Assembly (NCBI RefSeq): GCF_005508865.1 | Contig: NZ_SCOM01000004.1 | Coordinates: 434,001-498,000 of the forward strand | From: Pseudomonas sp. F(2018) | GTDB lineage: Bacteria > Pseudomonadota > Gammaproteobacteria > Pseudomonadales > Pseudomonadaceae | DNA length: 64,000 nucleotides | Direction of reading: 5' to 3' | Shown: positions 8,263 to 17,424 of the stretch, piece after piece | Layout of the letters: each line of letters opens with the position of its first letter | How positions within the stretch are numbered: position 1 is the first letter of the stretch | Made by a program: the position numbers and the translations under genes | The notes under the pieces: generated by a model | The model's database searches: none | Told to the model about the DNA's origin: nothing | Seen by the model: the letters and a program-made list of their open reading frames with translations, nothing else

Positions 8263-9416
8263 CAGGCGCCATCTTCCCCTGGAAATCCGCCAACCGCTTC
8301 GAGCTGATGATCGACGGCCCGGCCTTCATGCCGGCCATGCTCGCCGACATCGCCTCGGCCCGGGAGCTGGTGCTGCTGGAACTCTATCTGGTGGAAGACG
8401 GCCATTGCAGCGCGGCGCTGGTGGAGGCGCTGTGCGCCGCCGCCGGGCGTGGCGTGCGGGTGTACTGCCTGTTCGACGGCTTCGGCTGCCTGGGCTTCGG
8501 CCAGGCCTCGCGGGAGCGCCTCACCAGTGCCGGCATCCAGCTGCGCCAGTACAACCCGCTGCGCTGGCGCCGTGGCCTGCGCAATCTGTACCGCGACCAC
8601 CGCAAGATGCTGGTGGTGGACGAGCGCTGCGTCTACGTCGGCGGCACCGGCGCCACCGACGAGTTCTGGAGCACCCAGGCCCAGGACGACTACTGGCACG
8701 AGGCCATGGTGCGCATCGAGGGGCCACTGGTGGCGCACTGGCGGTCGCTGTTCGAGTACCAGTGGCTGGCCTGCGAGGGTCGCAGTCCCTGGCGCCCAGG
8801 GCAGGCGCCGGGGCTGGCGCATCTGCCGCCCTGCCCACCAGCCGGGCGCGGCATGGGCCGGGTGGCCTACGCCGACTCCAGCCAGCACCTGGACATCGTC
8901 CAGTCGCTGTTGCGCAGCATCGGCCACGCCAAGCGCCGGGTATGGCTGGCCACGCCGTACTTCCTGCCCAGTCGCAAGGTACGCCGCTTCCTGATCCGCG
9001 CCGCCGACCGTGGGGTGGACGTGCGCCTGCTGCTGACCAGCCGCAACACCGATCATCCGCCGGTGCGCTTCGCCGGCCAGCGCTACTACCCGCGGCTGCT
9101 CAAGGCCGGGGTGCGCATCTTCGAGTACCAGCCGCGCTTCCTGCACCTGAAGCTGGTGCTGGTGGACGACTGGGTCAGCGTCGGCTCGTGCAACTTCGAC
9201 CACTGGAACCTGCGCTTCAACCTGGAGGCCAATCTGGAGGCCCTCGACCCGCAGCTGACCGCGGCCGCCGAGGGCAGCTTCCTCGTCGACTTCGGGCAGA
9301 GCCGCGAAATCACCCTGGAAGACTGGCATCGCCGCCCGCTGCTCAAGCGCATCCAGCAACGTCTGTGGGGCTGGCTCGATCGGCTGGCGGTCAACCTGCT
9401 GGACCGTCGCCGCTAG
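8259..9416 (+). CDS. Cardiolipin synthase-like phospholipase D family protein
   Basis: A 385-residue protein with two HxKxxxxD (HKD) catalytic motifs, H114-R-K-M-L-V-V-D and H296-L-K-L-V-L-V-D, each followed by the usual GG/GS and N/D residues. The length and absence of N-terminal membrane helices fit the ClsB-type cardiolipin synthases, which transfer a phosphatidyl group to phosphatidylglycerol or glycerol at the inner membrane. The ATG overlaps the YceI stop. The 3' end overlaps the convergent pdeM gene by 26 nt. Other PLD-superfamily activity is possible. Confidence 0.82.
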   Translation: MTGAIFPWKSANRFELMIDGPAFMPAMLADIASARELVLLELYLVEDGHCSAALVEALCAAAGRGVRVYCLFDGFGCLGFGQASRERLTSAGIQLRQYNPLRWRRGLRNLYRDHRKMLVVDERCVYVGGTGATDEFWSTQAQDDYWHEAMVRIEGPLVAHWRSLFEYQWLACEGRSPWRPGQAPGLAHLPPCPPAGRGMGRVAYADSSQHLDIVQSLLRSIGHAKRRVWLATPYFLPSRKVRRFLIRAADRGVDVRLLLTSRNTDHPPVRFAGQRYYPRLLKAGVRIFEYQPRFLHLKLVLVDDWVSVGSCNFDHWNLRFNLEANLEALDPQLTAAAEGSFLVDFGQSREITLEDWHRRPLLKRIQQRLWGWLDRLAVNLLDRRR

Positions 9417-10050
9417 CCAGCGGCCATACCCCGCCATCACCGACCGCATACAGCCGCCGCCCCGGCTGCGGGTCGACCAGCATGCCGCCGGTGAAGGCGC
9501 CGAAGGCCGGCAGCAGGCACACCCCGTCATCCAGGCTGAAGCAGGGCAGGCGCAGGCGCTGCCGACCGCGCCCGCGCAGCACGCACACCGGATGCACATG
9601 GCCGGCCAGCACCTGGTGGCTGGGGTGCGGATCGGGCTCGTGCTGCAGGGCGAACGGGCCGAGCAGATAGGGCTCGGCGACCACCCGGATATTCAGCGTC
9701 GCCGGCGGGTCGCCGGCGCTGCGATCGTGGTTGCCGCGGATCAGCAGGATCGCCAGTTCACTGTTGCGCTCACGCCAGGCATGCAGCGCCGCCAGGATGG
9801 CCGGTGCGTGGGATCCGCGCGCGTGCAGGAAGTCGCCGAGGAAGATCAGCTGGCGGCACGGGTACTGCGCCAGCAGCGCATCCAGGCGCTGCAGGTTGTT
9901 CGTCGTGGTGCCCTGCGGCACTGGCTGGCCGAGGGCGCGATAGGCCGCGGCCTTGCCGAAGTGGATATCGGCGATCAGCAGGGCCTCGCCGGCCGGCCAG
10001 TACAGCGCCTTGTCGGCCAGCAGCCAGACTTCCTCGCCGGCAAGCTGCAC
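9391..10050 (-). CDS. pdeM: Ligase-associated metallophosphoesterase PdeM (MPE)
   Basis: A calcineurin-type phosphoesterase with LIADIHFGK (DxH), FLGDFLHARG, IRGNHD and AGHVHP motifs in order, the signature of the manganese-dependent endonuclease encoded with Lhr-Core, DNA ligase and MBL exonuclease. The coordinates use GTG 10050 as the first conventional start (219 residues). However, the only good Shine-Dalgarno, AGGAG at 10094-10098, lies 7 nt before an in-frame ATC at 10084-10086, and an in-frame TAA just upstream rules out any earlier start. A 12-residue extension (IAIDPTHAPTPT) from a non-standard ATC start is therefore possible. Last gene of the repair operon. Confidence 0.88.
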   Translation of the reverse strand: MQLAGEEVWLLADKALYWPAGEALLIADIHFGKAAAYRALGQPVPQGTTTNNLQRLDALLAQYPCRQLIFLGDFLHARGSHAPAILAALHAWRERNSELAILLIRGNHDRSAGDPPATLNIRVVAEPYLLGPFALQHEPDPHPSHQVLAGHVHPVCVLRGRGRQRLRLPCFSLDDGVCLLPAFGAFTGGMLVDPQPGRRLYAVGDGGVWPLASGDGPAG

Positions 10051-10107
10051 CGGCAGGGTAGGCGTGGGCGCGTGGGTCGGGTCGATAGCGATGCTCCTCG
10101 TTTTCGC

Positions 10108-12690
10108 TTAGCCGGTACGCTTCTTCACCCGCGGCAGCCCGTTCTTGCTCTGCCGCGGTGTGCGCGCCCGCGGTCGTTCGCGCTCCACTTCGGGCGCGCT
10201 CTCGGCCTGGTAGGCGCCGGGGCCTGCGGCCTTCTCCAGGTCGGCGAGCAGGCGGGCGATGCGGTCGGCGAGCTTCTCCGAGCTGAGGCTCTCGCGAAAG
10301 CGTTCCACCAGCAAGGGAAAGGCCAGCGGTGGCGGGCGCTGTACCTCGCGCAGGTCCAGGCGCAACCCGCGCAGGCGTTGCAAGGTGTGCTGCAGGTGCT
10401 GCACGTCCAGCTCCTGGCGCAGCACCTCCTCCTGGGCCTGGGTCAGCAGCAGGTTGCCTGGGTCGTATTGCTGGAACACGTCGAAGAACAGCCCGCTGGA
10501 CGCCTGCAACTGGCGCGCGCTTTTTGCCGCCCCGGGATAGCCGCCGAACACCAGCCCGGCGATGCGCGCGATCTCGCGAAAGCGCCGCCGGGCCAGCTCG
10601 CCGGCATTCAGGCTGGCGAGCACGTCGTGCAGCAGATCGTCGCTGCGCAGCAGTGCGTTGTTCAGCCAGCGCGGCCAATCCACCGGGCTGGCGCAGAGCA
10701 GCTCCAGGCCGTAGTCGTTGACGGCGATGGAGAAGGTCGCCGGCTGCAACTGGCCGAGGCGCCAGGCCAGCAGGCTGGCCAGCCCCAGGTGCACGCTGCG
10801 CCCGGCGAAGGGGTAGAGGAACAGGTGCCAGCCCTCGCGCGAGTGCAGGGTTTCCGCCAGCAGCGAGTCGGAGGTGGGCAGCGCCGACCAGGCCTGCTGC
10901 ACATCCAGCAGCGGGCGCAGCAGCTGCATCTCCGGGCCGCGAAACTGGCCCTGCGCCGCTTCGCCGAAGCGCGCCACCACGGCGTCGGCCAGCTCGCTGG
11001 AGAGCGGCATGCGCCCGCCATTCCAGCGCGGCACCGCGGCCTTGCGCGACGTGGCGCGGTTGACGTAGGCGGTCATGTTTTCCACCCGCACCAGTTCCAG
11101 CAGGCGCCCGGCGAAGAGGAAACAGTCTCCGGGGCGCAGACGGGCGATGAAGCCTTCCTCGACGCTGCCCAGCGAGCGGCCGCTGCCGCCCTTGGCCCAG
11201 AACTTCACGGCGATGCTGGCGTCGCTGACGATGGTGCCCACGCTCATGCGGTGGCGCCTGGCCAGGGCCGCATTGGGTACGCGCCAGATGCCGTGCTCGT
11301 CGGGCTCCACGCGCTGGTAGTCGGGGTAGGCGGTGAGCGAGTTGCCGCCGTGGCGGACGAAGGCCAGCGCCCATTGCCACTCCTCGTCGCTCAGCTCGAG
11401 GTAGGCCCAGGCGCTGCGCACTTCCTCGCGCAGCTCGTCGGGACGAAAGCCGCCGCCGAGGGCCATGCTGACCAGGTGCTGGACCAGCACGTCGAGGGGT
11501 TTCTGCGGTGATTGCCGGGCCTCGATGCGCCCGGCGGCGGCGGCGTCCTGCACGGCGGCGGCTTCGATCAGTTCCAGCGCGTGGGTCGGCACCAGGCTGA
11601 TGCGCGAGGCGCGCCCCGGTGCGTGGCCGGAGCGCCCGGCCCGTTGCAGCAGGCGCGCCACGCCCTTGGCCGAACCGATCTGCAGCACCCGCTCCACCGG
11701 CAGGAAGTCCACGCCCAGATCCAGGCTGGACGTGCACACCACAGCCTTCAGCCGGCCGTCCTTGAGGCCCAGTTCGACCCAGTCGCGCACCTCGCGCGAC
11801 AGCGAACCGTGGTGCAGGGCGATCAGCCCGGCCCAGTCCGGCCGGGCGTCGAGCAGCGCCTGGTACCAGATCTCCGCCTGCGAGCGGGTGTTGGTGAACA
11901 GCAGGCTGGTGCTGCTGGCTTCGACCTCCTCGACCACCTGCGGCAGCATGCGCAGGCCCAGGTGGCCGGCCCAGGGAAAACGCTCGATGCCCGGCGGCAG
12001 CAGGGTGTCGATGCGCAGGCTCTTGTCCTGCTTGCCCTGCACCAGGCGCCCCAGGGTGTCGCCGAGCAACACCTGCAGCGCGTGCTGCTGGTTGCCCAGG
12101 GTCGCCGACAGGCCCCAGACGATCAGCCCCGGATTCCACCGGCGCAGCCGTGCCAGCGCCAGTTGCAGCTGCACGCCGCGCTTGTTGCCGAGCAGCTCGT
12201 GCCACTCGTCCACCACCAGCATGCGCAGGCCGGCGAACTGCGCCTCGGCATCGCTGCGGGTCAGCAGCAGGGTCAGGCTCTCCGGGGTGGTGATCAGCGC
12301 GCTGGGCAGCTTGCGCCCCTGGCGCGCGCGTTCGCTGCTGCCGGTGTCGCCGGTGCGCAGGCCGACGCTCCAGGCGATGTTCAGGTCGTCCAGCGGCGCC
12401 TGCAGGGCGCGCTGGGTGTCGGCCGCCAAGGCGCGCATCGGGGTGATCCACAGCACGCCGAGCGGCGCGGCGGCGGGCTGGCGTTTGCGCGGCTGGCCGC
12501 TGGCGGTGGTGGCCGGCGTGGCCTTGGCAAAGCGCTCGAGCGCGGCCAGCCACACCGCATAGGTCTTGCCCGAGCCGGTGGTGGCGTGTAGCACGCCGGA
12601 CTCGCCCTTGGCCACGGCCTGCCAGACCTCCTTCTGGAAGGCGAAGGCCTTCCACCCGCGCTGGGCGAACCAGGTGCCGGCCAGGCTCAT
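10108..12690 (-). CDS. Ligase-associated DEXH-box DNA helicase (Lhr-Core)
   Basis: An 860-residue superfamily 2 helicase of Lhr-Core length: Walker A TTGSGKTYA near the N-terminus, VVDEWHEL as the DEXH box, LSATLGN (motif III) and QRAGRSGHAPG (motif VI), then the winged-helix and Lhr-specific C-terminal regions. Lhr-Core is a 3'-to-5' ssDNA-dependent ATPase/translocase. It starts with a 4-nt overlap on the ligase gene. The basic C-terminus (RPRARTPRQSKNGLPRVKKR) may aid DNA binding. Confidence 0.93.
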   Translation of the reverse strand: MSLAGTWFAQRGWKAFAFQKEVWQAVAKGESGVLHATTGSGKTYAVWLAALERFAKATPATTASGQPRKRQPAAAPLGVLWITPMRALAADTQRALQAPLDDLNIAWSVGLRTGDTGSSERARQGRKLPSALITTPESLTLLLTRSDAEAQFAGLRMLVVDEWHELLGNKRGVQLQLALARLRRWNPGLIVWGLSATLGNQQHALQVLLGDTLGRLVQGKQDKSLRIDTLLPPGIERFPWAGHLGLRMLPQVVEEVEASSTSLLFTNTRSQAEIWYQALLDARPDWAGLIALHHGSLSREVRDWVELGLKDGRLKAVVCTSSLDLGVDFLPVERVLQIGSAKGVARLLQRAGRSGHAPGRASRISLVPTHALELIEAAAVQDAAAAGRIEARQSPQKPLDVLVQHLVSMALGGGFRPDELREEVRSAWAYLELSDEEWQWALAFVRHGGNSLTAYPDYQRVEPDEHGIWRVPNAALARRHRMSVGTIVSDASIAVKFWAKGGSGRSLGSVEEGFIARLRPGDCFLFAGRLLELVRVENMTAYVNRATSRKAAVPRWNGGRMPLSSELADAVVARFGEAAQGQFRGPEMQLLRPLLDVQQAWSALPTSDSLLAETLHSREGWHLFLYPFAGRSVHLGLASLLAWRLGQLQPATFSIAVNDYGLELLCASPVDWPRWLNNALLRSDDLLHDVLASLNAGELARRRFREIARIAGLVFGGYPGAAKSARQLQASSGLFFDVFQQYDPGNLLLTQAQEEVLRQELDVQHLQHTLQRLRGLRLDLREVQRPPPLAFPLLVERFRESLSSEKLADRIARLLADLEKAAGPGAYQAESAPEVERERPRARTPRQSKNGLPRVKKRTG

Positions 12691-14411
12691 TGCAACAGAT
12701 CCTGGAGGATGGCCAGGGTGTCGGCTTCCTCAACAGTCTTGTCCTGGCGCCAGCGCAGCATGCGCGGGAAGCGCACGGCGATGCCGCTCTTGTGGCGCTT
12801 GGACAGGGCGATACCCTCGAAGCCCAGCTCGAAGACCAGGGTCGGGGTGACGCTGCGCACCGGGCCGAACTTCTCCACGGTGGTCTTGCGCACGATGGCG
12901 TCGACCTTGCGCATCTCCTCGTCGGTCAGCCCGGAATAGGCCTTGGCGAACGGCACCAGGCTGCGCTCGCTGGCGCCCGGCGGGCCGTCCCACACGGCAA
13001 AGGTGTAGTCGCTGTAGAGACTGGCGCGGCGGCCGTGGCCACGCTGGGCGTAGATCAGCACGGCGTCGACGCTGAACGGGTCGACCTTCCACTTCCACCA
13101 CACGCCCATGTCCTTGGTCCGGCCCACGCCATACAGGGCGTCGCGGGCCTTGAGCATCATGCCCTCGACGCCGAGGCGGCGCGACGCTTCGCGCTGCTCG
13201 GCCAGCGCCTGCCAGCTGTCGCCGTGCAGCAGCGGCGAGGGCATCAGCCTGGGGCTGGCGCAGGCGGCGATCACCTGCTCCAGCTGCGCGCGTCGCTGGT
13301 GCTGTGGGCGGCTGCGCCAGTCGTGGCCCTGCCACTCCAGCAGGTCGTAGCCGAGCACGGCCACCGGCACTTCTTCGAGGATCTTCTTGCCCAGGGTCTT
13401 GCGGCCGATGCGCTGCTGCAGCAATGCAAAGGGCTGGATGCCGTAGCGCTCGACCGTGTCCTCCACGTCCGCTTCCAGCGCGGCGCTGTCGACCTCCATC
13501 AGGCTGGCCTGTTCGGCGTTGGCCGGCGGGTGACGCCAGACCACCAGCTCGCCGTCGATCACCGTGCCGTCGGGCAGGCGCGCAGCCAGTTCGTCCAGCT
13601 CGGGAAAGCGTTCGCTGATCAGCTCCTCGCCGCGCGACCACAGCCACAGGCGGCCGTCGCGCTTGACCAGCTGGGCGCGGATGCCGTCCCACTTCCACTC
13701 CACTTGCCAGGCCTCCACCGGGCCGAGGCTTTCCTCGAACTTCTCCACCGGCAGTTGCAGGGCGTGGGCGAGAAAGAACGGGTAGGACTGGCCGCCGCGC
13801 TGGGCGTGCTCGTCGTCCGATTCGGCGGCGATCAGCCGGCGGTAGCTCTCGGCGCTGGGCCGGTGCGACAGGTCGGTGTAGCCGACCAGGCGCTGGGCCA
13901 CGCGCTTGGCATCGAGGTTGGCGAGGCTGGCCAGGGCGCGGGTCACCAGCAGCTTGGATACGCCGACGCGGAAGGCACCGGTGATCAGCTTGATGCACAC
14001 CATCAGCGCCTGGCGGTCGAGCTGCGCCCAGAACAGCGGCAGGCGCGCGGCCAGTTCTTCCGGTGGCAGGCCGCGCAGGGGCAGGAGTTTGTCCTCGACC
14101 CACAGGGCCAGGCCATCGCCGGATTCGTGGCTGGATTCGGGCAGCAGGAGGGCGATGGTCTCGGCCAGGTCGCCGACCGCCGAATAGCTTTCCTCGAACA
14201 GCCATTCCGGCAGGTTGGCGGCCTGCATCGCCAGTTCGCGCAGCTGCTTGGCCGGCACCAGCTGGCGCGGACGGCCGCCGGCGAGGAAGTACACGGCCCA
14301 GGCGGCGTCCTCGGCGCTGGCCGTGCGGAAGTAATCCTGCAGGGCGGCGAGCTTGGCGTTGCTCGAAGTGGTGGCGTCGAGGCGCCCGTAGAGATCGGCG
14401 AAGGCCTTCAT
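12687..14411 (-). CDS. ATP-dependent DNA ligase of the Lhr/PdeM/exonuclease cluster
   Basis: A 574-residue ATP-dependent DNA ligase. The nucleotidyltransferase lysine is in EWKWDGIRAQ (Lys240), with an N-terminal DNA-binding domain before it and an OB-fold domain after (VDPFSVDAVLIYAQRGHGRR). It differs from the NAD-dependent LigA and from LigD because no polymerase or phosphoesterase module is fused. ATG 14411 is chosen because it overlaps the exonuclease stop by 4 nt; the frame is open further upstream only because of codon bias. It seals ends processed by the neighbouring nucleases. Confidence 0.93.
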   Translation of the reverse strand: MKAFADLYGRLDATTSSNAKLAALQDYFRTASAEDAAWAVYFLAGGRPRQLVPAKQLRELAMQAANLPEWLFEESYSAVGDLAETIALLLPESSHESGDGLALWVEDKLLPLRGLPPEELAARLPLFWAQLDRQALMVCIKLITGAFRVGVSKLLVTRALASLANLDAKRVAQRLVGYTDLSHRPSAESYRRLIAAESDDEHAQRGGQSYPFFLAHALQLPVEKFEESLGPVEAWQVEWKWDGIRAQLVKRDGRLWLWSRGEELISERFPELDELAARLPDGTVIDGELVVWRHPPANAEQASLMEVDSAALEADVEDTVERYGIQPFALLQQRIGRKTLGKKILEEVPVAVLGYDLLEWQGHDWRSRPQHQRRAQLEQVIAACASPRLMPSPLLHGDSWQALAEQREASRRLGVEGMMLKARDALYGVGRTKDMGVWWKWKVDPFSVDAVLIYAQRGHGRRASLYSDYTFAVWDGPPGASERSLVPFAKAYSGLTDEEMRKVDAIVRKTTVEKFGPVRSVTPTLVFELGFEGIALSKRHKSGIAVRFPRMLRWRQDKTVEEADTLAILQDLLQ

Positions 14412-15433
14412 GGGCTCGGCTCCGCTGCCGCGGCGGGCGCCGCTTCGTCCTCGTCGCCGTATTCGGTATCGAAGCCCTGGGCGTCCAGGCCCTGTTCGCG
14501 CAGGTAGCGCACCAGCACGCTGACCGAGCCGTGGGTGACGAACACCCGCTCGGCACCGGTCTGCTCGATGGCCCACAGCAGGCCCGGCCAGTCGGCATGG
14601 TCGGAGAGCACGAAACCGCGGTCCACACCACGGCGCCGGCGCGTGCCGCGCAGCATCATCCAGCCGCTGGCGAAGGCGTCGCTGTACTCGCCGAAGCGGC
14701 GCATCCAGGTGCTGCCGCCGGCCGAGGGCGGGGCGAGGATCAGCGCCTGGCGCAGCAGCGGGTCGCTCTTCTTGAAGTCGCCGGCGTACAGGGTGGGCGG
14801 TAGGTGCACGCCGGCGTCGCGGTAGACCTGGTTGAGCGGCTCCATCGAGCCGTGGCCGAGGATTGGCCCGATGCTTGCGTCGATGCCGTGGAGGATGCGT
14901 TGCGCCTTGCCGAAGGCGTAGCAGAACAGCACGCTGGCGCGGCCGGCGGCCTGGTTCTGCCGCCACCAGGTGTCGATGCCGGCGAAGATCTGCGCCTGCG
15001 GCTGCCAGCGGTAGATCGGCAGGCCGAAGGTCGATTCGGTGATGAAGGTGTGGCAGCGCACCGGCTCGAACGGCGTGCAGGTGCCGTCTGGTTCGACCTT
15101 GTAGTCGCCGGACGCGACCCACACCTCGCCGCGATGTTCCAGGCGCACCTGCGCCGAGCCGAGCACATGACCGGCGGGGTGCAGGCTCAGCGTCACGCCG
15201 TGGTGATCGAGGCGCTCGCCGTAGTCCAGGGTCTGCAGGTTGATATCGGCGCCCAGGCGCGTGCGCAGGATGCCGGCGCCGGGTGCGGCGGCCAGGTAGT
15301 GGCGACTGCCGCCGCGGGCATGGTCGCCGTGGCCGTGGGTGATCACGGCGCGCTCGACCGGGCGCCAGGGGTCGATATAGAAGTCGCCGGGCGGACAGTA
15401 GAGCCCCTCGGGGCGGGCGATGACCAGGTCCAT
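14408..15433 (-). CDS. Ligase-associated DNA exonuclease, MBL/beta-CASP fold
   Basis: A 341-residue metallo-beta-lactamase nuclease related to the SNM1/Pso2 group: H33-x-H35-x-D37-H38 in VITHGHGDHARGG, further ligands in PAGHVLGSAQ and SGDYK, and a beta-CASP-type C-terminal part ending VLSDHADWPG and VTHGSVSVLVRYL. It is the first gene of the four-gene minus-strand operon. The described Pseudomonas homologue is a DNA 5'-end exonuclease. The Ala/Glu-rich tail appears disordered. Confidence 0.92.
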   Translation of the reverse strand: MDLVIARPEGLYCPPGDFYIDPWRPVERAVITHGHGDHARGGSRHYLAAAPGAGILRTRLGADINLQTLDYGERLDHHGVTLSLHPAGHVLGSAQVRLEHRGEVWVASGDYKVEPDGTCTPFEPVRCHTFITESTFGLPIYRWQPQAQIFAGIDTWWRQNQAAGRASVLFCYAFGKAQRILHGIDASIGPILGHGSMEPLNQVYRDAGVHLPPTLYAGDFKKSDPLLRQALILAPPSAGGSTWMRRFGEYSDAFASGWMMLRGTRRRRGVDRGFVLSDHADWPGLLWAIEQTGAERVFVTHGSVSVLVRYLREQGLDAQGFDTEYGDEDEAAPAAAAEPSP

Positions 15434-15587
15434 GAGTGTCGATAGTCCTGCTGCGGGCGCGAGTCGCGTTGTCGGTTAAGACCGATGGGCAGGATAAAAG
15501 GTTAGGGTGGAATGTGCCGCTGCGCAGGGCGCGCTGAAGCGCCGCGCCCTCCATGGCCTGGATGGCCAGGGAGGGCTGCAGCCAGGG

Positions 15588-15998
15588 TCAGAAGTGGCCG
15601 CTCAGGCGATTGGCCGATGCGGGATCGACGGCGTAGCTGCCGCCGGGAATCTGCTCGGTATCGAAGGCCTCGGTGCTGCGCACGTCGGTTCCGCTGTGCT
15701 CGGCGGAGGCGTGGGCGAGGGTCGCGCTGAGCTGGCGTATGCGTGCGCGCAGGTGGCGGATCTCGGCTTGCGGGTCTTCCAGCAGGCCCTTGAGGTTGCA
15801 GTGCCCGGTGCCGCCGCGAGCCAGCAGCAGGCCGCCGAGGGTGAGCCCGGCCAGGCCCAGGATGCCGCCGCGATGCAGGCCTGCGCCGGTGAGGACGATG
15901 CCGGCGGCGGTGGACAATGCCCGCTCCCGGTGGGAAATGTTGTGCCGCTGATAGGCGTGCTGAGCCGCGTGGCGCGACTGGGGATCGAATGCAACCAT
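15588..15998 (-). CDS. YgaP-type transmembrane domain protein, paralogue 1
   Basis: A 136-residue protein. Residues about 25-70 match the YgaP-like/DUF2892 membrane domain, with GLHRGGILGLAGL and the signature RGGTGHC, followed by a short coiled region (DPQAEIRHLRARIRQLSATLA) and a polar tail. It lacks a rhodanese domain. It is clearly paralogous to the gene at 18365-18691; both share the leader GGAGAAACGCC directly before ATG. Function unknown; probably an inner-membrane protein with a cytoplasmic helical tail. Confidence 0.8.
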   Translation of the reverse strand: MVAFDPQSRHAAQHAYQRHNISHRERALSTAAGIVLTGAGLHRGGILGLAGLTLGGLLLARGGTGHCNLKGLLEDPQAEIRHLRARIRQLSATLAHASAEHSGTDVRSTEAFDTEQIPGGSYAVDPASANRLSGHF

Positions 15999-16074
15999 GG
16001 CGTTTCTCCAGGGACAGTGTTCAGTAACCGACTGGGGGTACGCGGTGGTGTTCAGTTGCGACGATGAGTGGCGC

Positions 16075-16692
16075 TCAGATCACGTAGCGCAGGATGGCGA
16101 TGAAGTGCAGCAGGCTGCCGGCCATGACGAACAGGTGCCAGATGCCATGCCAGTGGCGGAAGCGGCTGTCGTAGGCGAAGAACAGGATGCCCACCGTGTA
16201 CAGCACGCCGCCGGCGGCCAGCCAGGTGAAGCCGGCGCGACCCAGGGCGGCGAGCAGCGGCTCGATGGCGACCAGCACGATCCAGCCCATCACCGCGTAG
16301 ATGACCAGCGACAGCACGCGGGCTTCCGAACGCGGCTTGATCTCCTGCAGCATGCCGATGATGCCCAGGGTCCAGACGATGCCGAACAGCGTCCAGCCCC
16401 AGGCGCCCTCGAGCGTGACCAGGCAGAACGGCGTGTAGCTGCCGGCGATCAGCAGGTAGATCGACAGGTGATCGAGCTTGCGCATGATCAGCTTCGCCCG
16501 CCCGCGCAGGCTGTGATAGAGCGTGGAGATGCTGTACAGCATGACCAGGGCGACGCCATAGACGGCCACGCCGACGATCTTCAGCGGCTCGCCCGTGAGG
16601 CTGGCCAGGACCAGCAGCCAGATCGCGCCGATGCAGGCCAGCACCGCGCCGATCAGGTGGGTCCAGGCGTTGAATCTTTCCCCGTGGTACAT
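16075..16692 (-). CDS. trhA: Hemolysin III / TrhA (YqfA) family membrane protein
   Basis: A 205-residue integral membrane protein with seven predicted helices and the PAQR/hemolysin III signatures: NAWTHLIGAVLA at the N-terminus, STLYHSLRG, KLDHLSIYLLIAGSYTPF, and a C-terminal WHIWH-type element (RHWHGIWHLFVMAGSLLHF). The conserved His residues bind zinc in this family. E. coli TrhA affects membrane energetics and lipid fluidity; haemolysis is not its established role. It stands alone on the minus strand. Confidence 0.92.
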   Translation of the reverse strand: MYHGERFNAWTHLIGAVLACIGAIWLLVLASLTGEPLKIVGVAVYGVALVMLYSISTLYHSLRGRAKLIMRKLDHLSIYLLIAGSYTPFCLVTLEGAWGWTLFGIVWTLGIIGMLQEIKPRSEARVLSLVIYAVMGWIVLVAIEPLLAALGRAGFTWLAAGGVLYTVGILFFAYDSRFRHWHGIWHLFVMAGSLLHFIAILRYVI

Positions 16693-16788
16693 GCGTAGCG
16701 TCTCGTGGTGGCGACGGGCGCCACTATACCCGGCCAGGTGTAGGTGGGCGGAGAGGCGGGGCCGCCGCGCATTTTTTCAGGCCATGGA

Positions 16789-16812
16789 AAAGGCCCGCGA
16801 TGGCGGGCCTTT
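16789..16812 (-). terminator. Rho-independent terminator of the 16.8 kb lipoprotein gene
   Basis: AAAGGCCCGC at 16789-16798 pairs with GCGGGCCTTT at 16803-16812 across a 4-nt loop. On the minus strand the second arm ends in TTT and continues TTCC, 27 nt after the stop of the lipoprotein gene. It could also work weakly in the other direction. Confidence 0.7.
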
Positions 16813-16838
16813 GTCGGGGCGGCAAGCGAACGTCCCGT

Positions 16839-17132
16839 CTATTTGCAGATCACGATCATGCTGCGGCTGGAGAAGCCGGCGGGATTGATGCCGAACACGA
16901 AGTCGGCCGGATCGTCTTCGCTACCCTGGTCGGCGCCGGCCTTGGCCACCACCTTGTAACCCTTGGGGCCGCAGGCGCGGGTGGCTTTCTGTTCGCATTG
17001 CTCCCAGCTGGAAGTGAGCCCGGAGCAATTGATGTTGAGGCCTTTGCGGCCCTTCTTTTCATATGTCTTGGCGGTTGCGGAGCAGCCGGCGACCAGCGCC
17101 AGCGTGACAAGCAGCAGTACAAGCCTTCTCAT
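16839..17132 (-). CDS. Small lipoprotein, unknown function
   Basis: A 97-residue protein with a lipoprotein signal (MRRLVLLLVTLALVAGC, lipobox LVAGC) and a short mature domain with two cysteine-containing patterns (NINCSGLTSSWEQCEQKATRACG) that could form disulphides. ATG 17132 is supported by GGAAAGAA just upstream and by the signal peptide; the longer frame upstream has neither. The EQCEQKATRACG pattern recalls small outer-membrane lipoproteins in Proteobacteria, but I do not assign a family. Confidence 0.8.
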   Translation of the reverse strand: MRRLVLLLVTLALVAGCSATAKTYEKKGRKGLNINCSGLTSSWEQCEQKATRACGPKGYKVVAKAGADQGSEDDPADFVFGINPAGFSSRSMIVICK

Positions 17133-17424
17133 TTCTTTCCCCAGCGGGCTTGTCTGTATCTGGCGGCACAGCCGCCACCCTTGCAATGGCCCCGGCGGCG
17201 ACGCAGCTCTTGGTGTCGAGTTGCTGCTTGCGCCCTGTCTGGCAGCGAAGCCGGAGCGGGTCGAGAAATAGCACAAAGAAAGGGTCGCAGGCGAGACAAA
17301 AAAGTTGCAGTTTCGCTGCAGGTTTTTCACTTCTCGTACGTCTTAATGATTAGGAGCTGTTCATCTCGACAGTTTTTCCCCCAGACTAACAAGACGTGGA
17401 TCACACACGCACAGGGAGAGTGCC

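Noticed and set aside
11512..12591. 359-codon plus-strand frame across the Lhr-Core helicase
   Set aside because: Shadow of the helicase gene, with repetitive Ala/Gln/Arg composition and no ribosome site.
12687..15554. 955-codon continuous frame suggesting a fusion of ligase with an upstream protein
   Set aside because: The upstream part is a shadow of the exonuclease. ATG 14411, overlapping the exonuclease stop, gives a normal ligase.
17150..17353. Plus-strand frame in the 290-nt spacer before the Fur-like gene
   Set aside because: No ribosome site, unusual Ser/Cys/Arg composition and no family. The spacer holds only the promoter region as far as I can see.
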